Assembly (NCBI GenBank): GCA_009746045.1
Contig: RPFO01000022.1
Location: forward strand, 2,036,660-2,100,659
Length of the DNA: 64,000 bases
Source of the DNA: Mesostigma viride
Taxonomy: Eukaryota; Streptophyta; Mesostigmatophyceae; Mesostigmatales; Mesostigmataceae
Direction: 5' to 3'
Shown: positions 34,572 through 46,694 of the stretch, piece after piece
Numbering within the stretch: the stretch's first letter is position 1
Layout of the letters: every line of letters starts with the position of its first letter
Notes under the pieces: generated by a model
What the model was told of the DNA's origin: nothing
Database searches by the model: none
Seen by the model: only the letters and a program-made list of their open reading frames with translations
Position numbers and translations under genes: made by a program

Positions 34572-36400
34572 GAAGATTAATTAATTAATTGATTAATATA
34601 CACATGTGTGACTGCGTCACGTGAGCATAAATCCTCAGTGGGAGGCCGGGAACATGGGATCGATGGAATGGATGATGTACTTAGCTATCTAGGTCCTAGT
34701 TACAGGGTTGTGGGCACCACGGCCCGAATCGCTATGAATGCCATACGCGGTCACACGCGGAGCCCCCACAGACTTGGGCCCGGTGGTCTCCTTTATCAAG
34801 TGCTACTTGCCATCGATCCTTGCGTACCATCTGCCTCCATATTACAGACAAACCAGGAGGCTGCCCGGGTGTGAGCCCGTCACGTCTAGGGTAGCACGTG
34901 TCCATGCCGAGTCTATCGCGAAAAGTCCACGGGTGGCGGCCCTGCCGCGCGCGGCCTGCATGGGGCTCGCCAGGTGAGGACATAACGCCCAGGCTGGGCA
35001 GGCTTGGTGCCCTGAGCTAGTCTATCTGACGTGTCTACCTGATCTGTGCGGGCCAGGTGCCCGGCTAGGCCCAGGCGCCTGTGCCTAAGAATGTGGGAAA
35101 CATAGGGCAAATCAGCGTACAAATCCTCATTACTAATGTGCAAACCAAAGGGGATGTTAAAAGGGCCTTGCGCAGCATCTTGGTGACGTTGCTGTCGAGT
35201 CGTTTGGTTGCTCCAGCTCCTCAGTGCGTCAGTGTCCAGGTCTCGGCGCCGTACTAGGTCAGGATCGTCAGAATGATGACCTTGAAGAGGTCACGTTTGA
35301 CGATCCGGGGTAGGGCGGGGTATAAGGGGTTGCTCCACCAGCGGCGGTGCCAGGTCATGGAGTTGCGCCCACGCCATGCCGATCCGTGTCGTCAGGTCGT
35401 CCTCACAGTCGGGAAGCCGGCAACTGCCGAGCAGCTTGAAGCGGCCTGAAGTAGGGTAGTTGACCTCGGTGTCCGGTCTAAGAGGCGGAGTGTGGGCGGG
35501 GGCCCTGCCACGCCGAGGGCCAGGGCCTCCGTTTTGGGGCTGATTTCTAGACCAACCGCCCGAGCCTCGAGGGCCAGGCAGTCCAACCAAAGTTGGGCAG
35601 ACGGCGGCTTCTCGATGAGCGTGATGTCGTCGGCATAAATGAGGTCAGCTAGTAAATTCTGCTTGTTAGTCGGCCCCCCTTCCCGCAAGCTCGTTCGTGA
35701 TCACTAGGCCAGGGGCACGGCCTGCAATGCTAGTACTGAAGCGGGCACGTGCCTGCATGGCGCATAACATAATCCACTACAATAATAAACAGGTACGGCG
35801 ACAGGACGCAACCCTGCCAGACGCTGGTCTGCAGTGGACATGGCGGGGTAAAGCCGTGTTGAGTGCGCACCGAAGTGGACGACCCCTTATACAGCGTGCG
35901 GATAACAGTAATCAGGGAAGTGGGGACGCGAGTGCGAGCAAGTACAGCCCATAAAGTGTCCCAGACGACAGAACTCAAAAGCCTTGATGAAGTCGACGAA
36001 GATCAGGATGGCGGGAAACTCACCAGGTTGCAGGAGAGCGATTTCCACGAAGAGATGGCGCGCGACGAAGATGGCCATGACGGTGTTGCGCCCAGGACGA
36101 AAGCCCATTTGACTTTCCCCTAGGTAGGTGACGGTCGAGAGCAGAACGAAGGCGGTTGAGGATCATGCGCATGAACAACTTGAGTGCGGCGCTCTGGATG
36201 CAGACAGTCTCCTCGGTAGTTGGCGGGGTCGTCAGGGGAACCTTTGTTTTTGTACAGCATAATACGGTAGCTGCAGTGCTGCCACTTGGGAATCGGTGGC
36301 GCAACGGCAAGCATGCAGGATCGATCGATATCCGGTTGCAGACGTCAAGCAGGAACCCGGGCGCCGGGTGGAAGCTGATCATCATGGCTAAACAAGGGCT
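34572..36400 (-). pseudogene. LINE family C, RT-containing ORF2 remnant
   Basis: Read from 36385 down, the RT motifs occur in order but in several frames: LKLFMRMILNRL, MGFRPGRNTVM, ILIFVDFIKAFE (motif A), VWQGCVLSPYLFIIVVDYVM, LADLIYADDITLIEKP (motif C), HRRLGLAGHLARTDQVDT and a C-terminal GGSACDRVWHS. The tail is TTAATTAATTAATTGATTAA at about 34575-34595. A sequence at 36395-36510 like the 3' region of ORF1 elements lies upstream. Many frameshifts; dead. Confidence 0.82.
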
Positions 36401-36504
36401 ACGGCATGGCTTCTCAGCATGCAGAGAGTAGCTCTCTGCATGGGCACAGCATAAAGTAAATAAAGCTAGGCATCATCTGGTGTGGGGCACATCATATTAG
36501 GCAC

Positions 36505-36860
36505 ACATTAAAGTAAAGTAAATTAAATCATAACATGACTCCGTTGGGAGATCATGTAGCACATATTCCTTGCTGGATGGGTGGAGGTGGGCGAAGCCGC
36601 CTGATCGAACTAAGCTAACTCTAAGCTATCTAGCTAGTACTAGAAAATCCTAACTACACTACTCAGCAAAGCTCCCCTTCCGCCTGGGGGAGGGGGCTTG
36701 CCCACAGGCCGGGGCTGGCGTGTGAGCCCGGACAATCTTCTGCCACCTCATCTTGTTCTGCATATAGCAGTCAAAAGAAGAGAGAGGGAGTGAATGCGGT
36801 GTTCAAACTGAGCTTGGACCACTAGGTTGGCCAGCAACATCTGCATGGATGTAGCTCATA
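36505..36860 (-). pseudogene. LINE family B 3' end
   Basis: The inverse match of 32690-32970 includes FEHRIHSL-like coding remnant, GLWASPLPQAEGE with a stop, TAGTGTAGTTAGGATTTTCT, ATATGTGCTACATGATCTCC and an AATTTAA-type tail. Only the last 60 or so codons and the 3' UTR remain. Confidence 0.75.
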
Positions 36861-37070
36861 ATGATTAGTTGTCTCACTTAGTACACAAGTATCTACCACA
36901 ACGCCACGAGCCACGAGCCACGAGGTAGCCATGGCTGACGGCGGAGCTCGTAACTTTCACGTTTGAGCACCGAATTTAGCCGTGAATATCACAGTCGACG
37001 CGTCTTTCTACGACGCACATGCTGATATAATTTTCCGAGGCTATTACGCAATATATGACGAGCAAACGCT

Positions 37071-39095
37071 CCTCGACGCAACGCAGCCTGCATGGCGGCT
37101 GCGCTCGGCAATGAAAATACGTCCGCAGCTCCGGCTGCCACTTCGCCCACTGGCCCAGAAGGCAGCGGCGCCACTATAGCCAAGCTCTAGTGGTCGCCCA
37201 GCCCCGGGTGGTCCCACGCCGAATGGGGTAGTTTTTCGCGCATTTTGCAAGAAAAAAACGCTGTTTTCAACTTTTTGATTCGAAATTTTTTCTGGCGATT
37301 TGAGAACGCCCGCAAAATTTTGCACAATTTCGCGTGATTTTTGCACAATTTTCGCACAACTTCACACAATTTCGCACGATTTCACAGGATTTCGCATAAT
37401 TTTACACGAAGGGTCTAGCTGCAGAGAGACCCTTTGAAAATTTTCGCATGAATTCACGCATTTTTTACATGTCGTAATTTTTTTGCAATCGAACTTTTTT
37501 GCATGAATTCGCACTTTTTTGGTCGGTTTTTGGTCAATTTCAGCGAAATTTTCAAGATTTCGCATGATTTTACACTTTTTTGGCCTAGTTTTGGTAAATT
37601 TCAGCAAATTTTGCGTGATTTCGCACGATTTGCGAAGGGTCTAGCTGCAGAGAGACCCTTTCCGGCCGGCGGAAAATTGGCTCCGCTGCAAATTTTTCGG
37701 CAAGAATTTCGGCGCAATGTCCGGTTTTCGGACGATTGAAACTAGCGTTTTTTTCTTGCAAAAATCTACCCCATTCCGCGTGGGACCACCCCCCCCCGGG
37801 CTCGCCTCGCCAGCAGCGTCGCCTGAACCCAAGCGCAGTTGCCCTGACGAGCTTTTGGACGAGTATACGACTTTGACGCCAGCCAGCCCGGCTTTTTTGA
37901 CAATTTCACACACGATCGCATCCTGGCCTACGTGTTTATCGGGTCGACGCACGCCTCTCTTATATAGAACTGTGCAAGCAGCTTTCCCACCATGCAAGGT
38001 CGCCTCGTCAATGCCTTCCTCCGGAGGCGCTATTTTGACAATTAAGGACGTCCTCAACGCCCGCCGGGCCCCCACCGGCCTTCAGCAATTCGCTCTTTTC
38101 TCCCTCCTTGGCCGCTCCATCGAGGAGCAGCTGGCCCCTCAAGCCCGGCCCTCACCACCACCTTAACCGAATCCTCCATCTGCTCACTCCTTAAGGAGGC
38201 CCTCGAGCAGTGAGCACGTGGCCCCCATCGCTGCAGATGTGGCGGCCATGGGCGGCACGCTGGCTGCCGAGCTTCCCCTCCTCTCCACCATCTCCACCGC
38301 CGGCCACCTCCACCCTCCTCGCCTCCTCCACCGTCACCACCCCCGGCCACCTCCGACGCCATCACCGCCCAGCTCCGCGACATCGACCAGCGTCTTAAGG
38401 ACATGCAATGCCATTGCTATCGAGGTCCTGCAGAATTAACACCGCAGGCCTCACCGCCCAGGCGGTGAAGGACATTGCCGCCAAGCCAGCCCCTGCTGGC
38501 CTGGCCGGCGATGCTCCTCCCATCACGACCTGGGCGGACAAGCACTGCACACCACCTCCACCACCTCCGCCGTCGCAGCCCAGCTCTAGCGGCAGACGCT
38601 TGACCTCCGCGAGGAGGCCGAGCTCGCCAAGCGCAGCCTCAACGCCATCGTCAAGAACTTCAGTTCGACATGGAGGAAGGTGAGAATTCCGAGAAGCTTG
38701 CACGTGCATTTGAGAGCAAAATCCTTGCACGCATGGGCCTTCTTGGTGAGATTAAGCTGACCGCCCACCGCCTCCCCCGCGCGCGGGGTAAGGCAGGGGC
38801 GCCTCCGCTTCTTCTCATCTTCGAGAGCCCATCGATCGGACAAGATTTCGTTTCTCAGACGCCGCAAGCGGCTCGAGAGCACTCCCTTCACCGTGGACGA
38901 CGACTTGACCCTGGCGCAGCAACAATGCATGGCGACGGGAGCTATGGCCGACCTACCTCCAGCTCCGGCAGACCAAGGCGGGCCAGCCGGTGTGACTGGA
39001 AGGGGGCGGCCATGTCTACGTGGGCCACAAGCCCTGGCACGCGACCCCCTCGACCACCGCGGCCCCAGCGACCCCAGACGCCCCATGCAGCCTAG
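37071..39095 (+). pseudogene. LINE ORF1 (L1 ORF1p-like), broken copy
   Basis: It starts ATGACGAGCAAACGCTCCTC. It follows the intact ORF1 at 60145-58727 almost throughout but is split by a 584-bp TIR element at 37207-37790 and by several small indels. Recognisable pieces are QQFALFSLLGRSIEEQLAP, LTAQAVKDIAAKPAPAGLAG and LPRARGKAG. The sequence downstream (39100-39330) is also shared with the ORF1-only elements. Confidence 0.8.
37207..37790. mobile_element. 584-bp TIR (MITE-like) element inserted in LINE ORF1
   Basis: The left end is GGTGGTCCCACGCCGAATGG and the right end, inverted, is GGTGGTCCCACGCGGAATGG; similarity continues through GGTAG and GCAAGAAAAAAACGCT. The interior is AT-rich and made of ATTTCGCAC/GATTTCGCA oligomers. 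It contains two copies of a perfect-stem hairpin, AAGGGTCT...AGACCCTT (37409-37434 and 37637-37662). No transposase. Target duplication is obscured by flanking poly-C. Confidence 0.85.
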
Positions 39096-39115
39096 GGGGA
39101 TACAGCAGCAGTAGT

Positions 39116-39504
39116 GTAGAATAGTTAGACCGTGGCCGGCCTTGTACATGCCCGCCTACTACAGCTATAGGCACTATACCAGCTGAGGCCTAGCATTTTT
39201 AGTCATGTACATGTGTGCCTATGATGAGCCACACTCCAGATGATGCCTAGCTTTATTTCATTATGCAGTGCTCATGCAGGGAGTCACTCTCTGCTGAGAC
39301 GCCATGCCCTAGCTCTTGTATAGTCTCTCTCTCTTTTCTGCTGTTGGCTCGAGGCGTATTTTTCTCATTTCTCGTTTTCAGGATTAAATCAAAAAAGTGG
39401 TTTTTCATTTAAAAATTAAAGTTACACAGCCATTTTAGGTCACCTCACACCGCGAGCAGCTACCGGGGGGTTAGCTAGAACCCACCCCCCACACCCGTCG
39501 TCCG
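39116..39504 (+). other. Inter-ORF spacer of LINE family A
   Basis: The first 215 bp match the 3' region of the ORF1-only elements (GTACATGTGTGCCTATGATG, GAGACGCCATGCCCTAGCT). The rest leads into ORF2 and has no other recognised feature. Confidence 0.6.
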
Positions 39505-42500
39505 ATGGCCGAGCGTGTCTTGGATAGTCCAATCTCACGGACGACGCAACGGAGTCAAAGCCGCGACCTTCATCGCCAACTTCGCAACAAGGAGCGCCTG
39601 CTGGCTTTCGCAACCCGGCACTCCCAACGGTATGCTGCATTTTTTGACCCCAAGACCAGGCGAGCAAGTCGCGCCGCCCGCCTGGAGGGTGCCCTATGCG
39701 CGTTGAAAAGTACTATGTTATCTCACGCCGCACACACGTCCCCGCCAGCCTCCCCCCAACCCCCTGCCGACACCGCGGGTCCCCGGCGCCCCCTGCTGGG
39801 CCAACGCCGGCACCACTCGCTGCGCATCGCTACCTACAATGTCCGCACCCTGCCCGGGGGAGATGCCCCCCCGCGGGCCAACGAGCTTGTCCACTACTGC
39901 CGCCTATATGGCATTGATGTGCTTGGGGTCCAAGAGCACCGACGCTCCTTTGAGGGCCCCGTTCAGCGTGTCACCCTCGCACTACAATGGCAACTGCTGT
40001 GCGGCCCGGCGCATGCACCGGGTCAGGGAGGAGTGGGCCTGCTGTGCTCCCCCACCGCTGCCGCCCAGCTCGTGGACCACAAACTTTGCTCGAATCGGAT
40101 CCTTCAGTGCACTTTCCGCTCCCTTGAAGGACGGACCCCCATTATGCTCTCGGTAATTGTCGGATATGCCCCACATGCTGGGCACCCGGCCGAGGACCGC
40201 GCAGCGTTCTTCAACCAGTTGCTCGACATAGAGAAACAGATCCCACGTCAATACATCGTTGCCATCTTGGTGGATGCCAACGCGACCCTGCCCGTGGGCC
40301 GCGGGGGCTGCATGTATGCGCCGCGCCTAACCGATAGCAATGCCAACACCCCCCTACTTGAGCAACTGCTCACTGAGGGGGACTTGACTGCTGCCAATAC
40401 GCTTTTGCTAAACCGCCTGATGCACTAGTGACCTTTGTGGGCCCCATGCGCAGGGCGGCTGGCTCGATGCTCCCTCGGCGGCGATGTGTATGCTTGGACT
40501 ACATACTTGTGCGCAAGTGCTGGCGCTCTTCCGTCATCGATGCCCGTACGCTGACCACCCCCAGTGTCGCATCGGATCATCGCATGGTCACCGCAACCTT
40601 GCGCCTACGTCTTCAGGCCCCTGCGCGCCGCCGCCCCCGGCCCCGCCCTGACTGGACCTGCTTACGCCCCGTCCGTGGGCGCAGGGAGAAGTGGTCAGCG
40701 GATGAGATACGCCGCGATGCAATCAGGTCTGCCTTTGTGGACGCGCAACCTTTGATGTACCTGGACGCAGATCGCGGTGTAGATCTCACGCCACCCTACG
40801 AACTGTTCATGCGATCGGTGGAGCTTGGCTCTAAGCTTCTCCCCGAGCAACCCCGCGCCCGACCAGCCCCGCTCTACCTGCGCGACGCCCGGGTGGTTGC
40901 CGCCCGGCTGGCGCTAGCGCAGGCCCGCCGCCGCGGGGAGGACCTGTACCCGTACCAGGAACGGCTTACTCAAGCATATACTGCCGCACATGCGGAGGAG
41001 GTGGAGACACTTGCCGCCGAAATCAATCGCCACACGGCCGCCAACCAGCACAAGGCGGCCTGGCGCTCTCTCGACCGTCTCACCGGACGCCGGGAAACGC
41101 AACGGGCTGACATCCCAGGCACCCCCAGTGAACGCCTTGAGATTTGGTTCAGCTCCCAGGCCAAACTATCAGGGGCCCCTGGCCCGCCCCCCCCGCTTGA
41201 CCCCGCTGCAGCTGCACGCCCTGCGGCCAGCCGAGGCGGCCCCATCGAGCCCCCGCAGGCGCCCACCAGCGAGACGGACTACCTGGTCCCACCGCTCTCC
41301 GGCCCCTGGTGGACGGCCCCCACGACGAGTGGACTCCCCAGGAATGGGCTGCTGCCATCTCCACCCTCCGCAATGATGCTGCCATGGGAGTGGACAATAT
41401 TTCACCGGAGGTGGTTAAGATGCCTGAGCTTGAGCCCTTCCTCCGGGGTGTTTGCAACCGGATTCTACGAGATGGCCTCCCCCCGCCGACGTATTGGAAG
41501 ACCGCTGTCCGGGTCATGCTCTACAAGGGCAAGGGGTCCGCCGCGGATACCGGCAACTACCGCGGCGTATGCCTCCAAAGCTGCGTGCTGAAAGTCTTCA
41601 TGCGTCTCCTGCTGAACCGCATGCGCGCCAGCCTCGATCCCCACCTAGGTGAGTCCCAGATGGGCTTCCGTGTTGGTCGCAATTGTGTTATGGTCACTAT
41701 TACCGCGCGCCGCCTGATCGAGGAAGTGGGCCGCCTGGCCCCCGGCCTCTTGCCATTGCTATTGATCTTCGTGGATTACACCAAGGCATTCGATACGGTT
41801 ATATGGGACGCCCTGTGGGTGGTCCTTCACCTGTTCCGTGTCCCATCGTACATCGTTGAGATCATCCGCCAGTTCTATGAAGGGTCCCAAGCCCAGGTCC
41901 GTACCGCCGACGGCGTCACTCCGGCGTTCCCCTGCACACCGGGGTGTGGCAGGGCTGTGTGCTCTCCCCATATCTATTCATCATTATGGTGGACTATATT
42001 ATGCGGCGTGCACAAGCCCGCTTCGCCCGGGTGGAGGGGCGCCCGCCGGGGATCGAGGTCACGGAGAGTACGCCAGCTACGGCGGGGTTGACCCACCCTA
42101 CCGCCTGAGCGATCTGATCTACGCTGATGACACGACACTCGTGGAAACCCCAGAGTCAGCCCAACTGTGGCTAGACAGCTTATCACTGGAAGCGCGGGCG
42201 GTGGGGCTTATGATCAGCAAGAAAACGGAGGTCATGGCCATCGGCTTCCCTGCTGGGATAGCCCCACCCACCCTCCTCTTGCTGGACGCAGCCCCCCCCC
42301 CCCCGGCGACTCGCTTCAAGCTCCTTGGCAGCTGGCTTCCCTCCACGGCCGACGACATCAACACCCGCATTGGCCAGGCCTGGGCGGCCCTCCGCCGCCT
42401 CGACAGGTTCTGGACCTGTCGCTACCTGAGTGAGCGACGCAAGCGCATTCTGTTCAAGGCCCTTGTCCTCAGCATCCTCCTTTATGGCTGCGAGGCGTGG

Positions 42501-43610
42501 ACCCTGGACCAGGCGCTGAGCCAGCAGCTTGACGGGCCGGGCCCACTTCAAATGTTCCGAAAAGTGTGACACTTTTTGTCGTTTTTTGGACTTTTTCGAC
42601 GATCGTCACTCTGCAGAGTGATTCGTCGTGCGAAATCGTGCGAAATTGTGCGAAATTTGATGACATCGTGTGAAATTTGCTGAAATCGTGCGAAATTGTA
42701 CGAAATTTGCTGAAATCGTGCGAAATTTCATGTGAAAAATGTCGACGGTAAAAAATTTTGATGTGCACAACGTGTGTGAATTCATGCGAAATTTTGTCAA
42801 ACGTCACTCCCCAAAACGACCCTTGGTTGAAATCCATGCGAAATCGTGCGAAATCATGCAAAATTGTGCAAAATCGTGCGAAATCGTGCGAAAATGTGTG
42901 AAAATTTTGCGAAAATTTTGCGAAAATCACGCGAACTCGTGCGAAATTTTTTTTTTCTGCGAAAATAGCGAAAAAGTGTCACACACTTGGCTAGTTGGCT
43001 TGGACGGCGGAACATTTGAAGTGGGCCCGGCCGACGGCACCGTCACTCGAATGCTCCGTCATATCCTCGGCGTCCGCTACCAAGAACGCCGCACCCGGGC
43101 CGAGCTCTACTGCGAGCTCCCTCTTGTCACCCATACCATCCGACACCGCCGCCTCCTCTTTGCCGGCCATCTTGCCCGCACAGACCAGGTGAATACCGAT
43201 GTGGGCCCTGCCGGGGGGCTTAAGACGGGCCAACCAGGTAGACACCTCCTCCTATGGCAGGGTCCCCTTGTCCCATCGCAACCCACTGGCAAACTTGCGC
43301 GCGCCGGGCACCGGCGCGGCGCGACCCGGACCTATGTGACACAACTGCTTGAAGATGCAGGGCTTCTGGGACTATCCGTACTCCGCGCCCGCATGATTGA
43401 CAACTGAAGGAGAAATGGGCTGCCATCTGCGACAAGCACCTTCCCGAGGGGTATGCTCCTGTTTTCTCCCCACGGGCCCCGCGGCCCGTTGCTAGCCAGG
43501 GTAGAAGTCCGCAGGTGGAGGTTATTGGTCCTGAGGATAGCCGCTACACTACCGCCTCGTCTGCCATTACAGTAGAGGACAGCTCGGATGAGGATTACAT
43601 CCCCATCTAG
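39505..43610 (+). pseudogene. LINE family A ORF2: APE-type endonuclease and reverse transcriptase, broken
   Basis: The N-terminal half is an apurinic-like endonuclease: ATYNVRTL, GVQEHRR, GGVGLL, VIVGYAPH, LVDANATLP, then LDYILVRKCW and ASDHRMV after a one-base frameshift near 40420. The RT follows from about 41309: MGVDNISPEVVKM, WKTAVRVMLYKGKGSA, NYRGVCLQS, MGFRVGRNCVM, LIFVDYTKAFDTV (motif A) and, after further frameshifts near 41300 and 41940-42070, LIYADDTTLVE (motif C, near 42119). The thumb ends at the 498-bp TIR element; the C-terminus resumes at 43033 (RHRRLLFAGHLARTDQV, RHLLLWQG) and, after a shift near 43405, ends SSDEDYIPI. It would perform target-primed reverse transcription if intact; this copy cannot. 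Confidence 0.88.
42535..43032. mobile_element. 498-bp TIR element in LINE ORF2 with 4-bp target duplication
   Basis: A perfect 25-bp TIR starts GGCCGGGCCCACTTCAAATG. GACG flanks both sides (42531-42534 and 43033-43036). The sister LINE at 45697-45715 has the uninterrupted site CTTGACGGCACC, giving a true empty site. The interior is AT-rich with many GTGCGAAAT oligomers; no transposase. Confidence 0.92.
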
Positions 43611-43745
43611 TGCTTAACGGTTGGGGGATGATGCAGACGATATTTGTTTAAACTTTTGTGTATTTATTTTTCTAATGAGATTAGCATAGTACTCAGTGGA
43701 CAGTGGCATGCCTTTGCGCATGACACGCAAGTACTTACTTACTTA

Positions 43746-44861
43746 GGTCACCCAGGTAAAACTTTTGTGCTGAAGCCGTATGTCTCATCAAAACACCCCA
43801 TATCTAGACATGCATATCTGTTTTCACATGGACCTCATGAATAAAATCCCATGGCACGCATTTCTGCATTCACATGTGCTGGGTTAATTTTCTGCTCCAG
43901 TTCAGACTCATGAGACTCGCTACCGCTGTCCACCCGAATAGGGCGTTGCTGCTGCTCCTTGTTATTGCGGCCGTGTACCACTTTCTCAATGAGGGAGTCA
44001 TCATCCAAGTAATTGTTGCGCGGAGGGCGTCGCACCCCATCGAGGACATTGGCGTCCATGACTATAACAGCGCTCGCTCTATGGCACGTACAATCACATG
44101 CAGTGAGTGGTCACCCAACTATGGCGCTACCATGATCTCAAAAGCAGATTGCGCACGGGGATAGTCCAGACCCCTTCAATAGTACACTCTCCTGCAAACC
44201 ATGCAGGAATTTGGTTTCCTCCTGCCAACCATGCAGACAAGTGGCCAGTCTTCATCATATTGTGATAGCGTCCTTATAAGGTTTGGCTCGCGACTAATCC
44301 TTGCATGATCGTTGAACCAGCACACCGGGCTGCACTTCTGGTAAGTTGTACGCATTGAGACACAATGTGTGAGATTCATGCAACATACTCGATCTATCTC
44401 CTACTTTTTCCTTTATCTTCTTCGTCAGTACAATGTGAACTCATACAGAATGTCAAACCCAGCTTAATTTTCCGATTTCAGGGGTACCCAAACATGCCAG
44501 AAAACTTGGTCTTGTGGCGCTTTGGGCTCCGTAGTTTTAATGCTCGGTGTCTTGCTAAATGCCGACTAGAAAGGTACAAAGTCTCCCCGACGTCATCGAC
44601 CGCCTCGTCTTCATCTTGTATGAGCCTCGTCCACGTCCACCTCGCCTTGCATGGCCTTCTGCCTGCACACAAGATGCGTAGGCGACGCTGAAACGTACAA
44701 GGAAATCAAGACCATACACGATCAAACTTCTAATTAGACGGTCGGCTGAAAAACATTTCTGGATGAAAATGACGGACAGTAAAACTGTGGCAGATTCCTA
44801 AAACAAGGCAGATTATAAACCAATGTCGCGTTTGAGATTATAAGTAACTAAGTAAGTAAGT
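43746..44861. other. Unassigned spacer between LINE copies
   Basis: No confident gene. A minus-strand frame at 43835-44059 is charged and has HGRNNKEQQQR, a look that could be a transposon-protein scrap, but no motif settles it. (AAGT)n at 44848-44861 abuts the next LINE. Confidence 0.35.
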
Positions 44862-46420
44862 AAAAAGTGATCGAGGAAGTGGGCCGCCTGGCCCCCGGCC
44901 TCTTGCCATTGCTATTGATCTTCGTGGATTACACCAAGGCATTCGATACGGTTATATGGGACGCCCTGTGGGTGGTCCTTCACCTGTTCCGTGTCCCATC
45001 GTACATCGTTGAGATCATCCGCCAGTTCTATGAAGGGTCCCAAGCCCAGGTCCGTACCGCGCCGACGGCGTCACTCCGGCGTTCCCCCTGCACACCGGGG
45101 TGTGGCAGGGCTGTGTGCTCTCCCCACATCTATTCATCATTATGGTGGACTATATTATGCGGCGTGCACAAGCCCGCTTCGCCCGGGTGGAGGGGCCAGC
45201 GCCCGCCGGGGATCGAGGTCACGGAGCTAGTACGCCAGCTACGGCGGGGTTGACCCACCCTACCGCCTGAGCGATCTGATCTACGCTGATGACACGACAC
45301 TCGTGGAAACCCCGGAGTCAGCCCAACTGTGGCTAGACAGCTTATCACTGGAAGCGCGGGCGGTGGGGCTTATGATCAGCAAGAAAACGGAGGTCATGGC
45401 CATCGGCTTCCCTTCTGGGATAGCCCCACCCACCCTCCTCTTGCTGGACAGCAGCCGGCCGCCCGGCCCCCGGCGACTCGCTTCAAGCTCCTTGGCAGCT
45501 GGCTTCCCTCCACGGCCGCCGACATCAACACCCGCATTGGCCAGGCCAGTGGGCGGCCCTCCGCCGCCTCCGGACAGGTTCTGGACCTGCCGCTACCTGC
45601 AGTGCGCGACGCAAGCGCATTCTGTTCAAGGCCCTTGTCCTCAGCATCTTCCTTTATGGCTGCGAGGCGTGAACCCTGGACCAGGCGCTGAGCCAGCAGC
45701 TTGACGGCACCGTCATCACTCGAATGCTCCGTCATATCCTCGGCGTCCGCTACCAAGAACGCCGCACCCGGGCCGAGCTCTACTGCGAGCTCCCTCTTGT
45801 CACCCATACCATCCGACACCGCCGCCTCCTCTTTGCCGGCCATCTTGCCCGCACAGACCAGGTGAATACCGATGTGGGCCCTGCCGGGGGGCTTAAGACG
45901 GGCCAACCAGGTAGACACCTCCTCCTATGGCAGGGTCCCCTTGTCCCATCGCAACCCACTGGCAAACTTGCGCGCGCCGGGCACCGGCGCGGCGCGACCC
46001 GGACCTATGTGACACAACTGCTTGAAGATGCAGGGCTTCTGGGAAGTCCTATCCGTACTCCGCGCCCGCATGATTGACAAGGAGAAATGGGCTGCCATCT
46101 GCGATAAGCACCTTCCCGAGGGGTATGCTCCTGTTTTCTCCCCACGGGCCCCGCGGCCCGCTGCTAGCCACCTGGGTAGAACTAGTCCGCAGGTGGAGGT
46201 TATTGGTCCTGAGGATAGCCCCTGCACTACCGCCTCGTCTGCCATTACAGTAGAGGACAGCTCGGATGAGGATTACATCCCCATCTAGTGCTTAACGGTT
46301 GGGGGATGATGCAGACGATATTTGTTTAAACTTTTGTGTATTTATTTTTCTAATCAGATTAGCACAGTACTCCGTGGCATGCCTTTGCGCATGACACGCA
46401 AGTACTTACTTACTTACAGA
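44862..46420 (+). pseudogene. LINE family A, 5'-truncated copy (RT to 3' end)
   Basis: It begins inside the RT domain (EEVGRLAPGLLPLLLIFVDY) and is nearly identical to 41715-43745 minus the TIR element. It keeps LIYADDTTLVE and GHLARTDQV, but small indels break the frame near 45060, 45200, 45450-45600 and 46050, and a TGG-to-TGA change at about 45670 adds a stop. It ends ACTTACTTACTTAC. Confidence 0.9.
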
Positions 46421-46429
46421 CTTTGTGCT

Positions 46430-46694
46430 TATATATTCAACCAGGATAGATGGCAACTGAGTAGTGATGAAGGAGACCACCCCCAAGCCTGTGGGGGCTC
46501 CGCGTGTGACCAAGTATGGCATTCATAGCGATTCGGGCCGCGGTGCCCACACCCCTGTAACTAGGACTTAGATAGCTTATACCATCCATTCCATGTTCCC
46601 CTCCCACTGAGGACTTATGCTCACGTGACGCAGTCACGTGTCTATTAATTAATTAATTAATTAATTAATTAATTAATTAATTAATTAATTAATC
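46430..46694 (+). mobile_element. LINE family C 3'-end fragment with (TTAA)n tail
   Basis: The inverse match of 34572-34820 retains a C-terminal CGGSACDQVWHS and stop, and a (TTAA)n tail at 46645-46694. Confidence 0.85.

Larger units (their letters stand above)
36900..43745 (+). mobile_element. Near-full-length LINE family A (5' UTR, ORF1, ORF2, 3' UTR) with two nested TIR elements
   Basis: The order is a 5' leader with repeated CGAGCCACGAG (36900-37070, shared with leaders at 49449-49570 and 60146-60300), broken ORF1 (37071-39095), a spacer of about 400 bp, endonuclease-RT ORF2 (39505-43610), and a 3' UTR ending ACTTACTTACTTAG at 43745. TIR elements interrupt ORF1 (37207-37790) and ORF2 (42535-43032). 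Both ORFs also carry frameshifts, so the copy is inactive. It is the only copy here that links ORF1 to ORF2. Confidence 0.75.

Noticed and set aside
43835-44059. Frame with HGRNNKEQQQR as a transposase or gag fragment
   Set aside because: Too short and without a decisive motif; noted in the spacer entry only.
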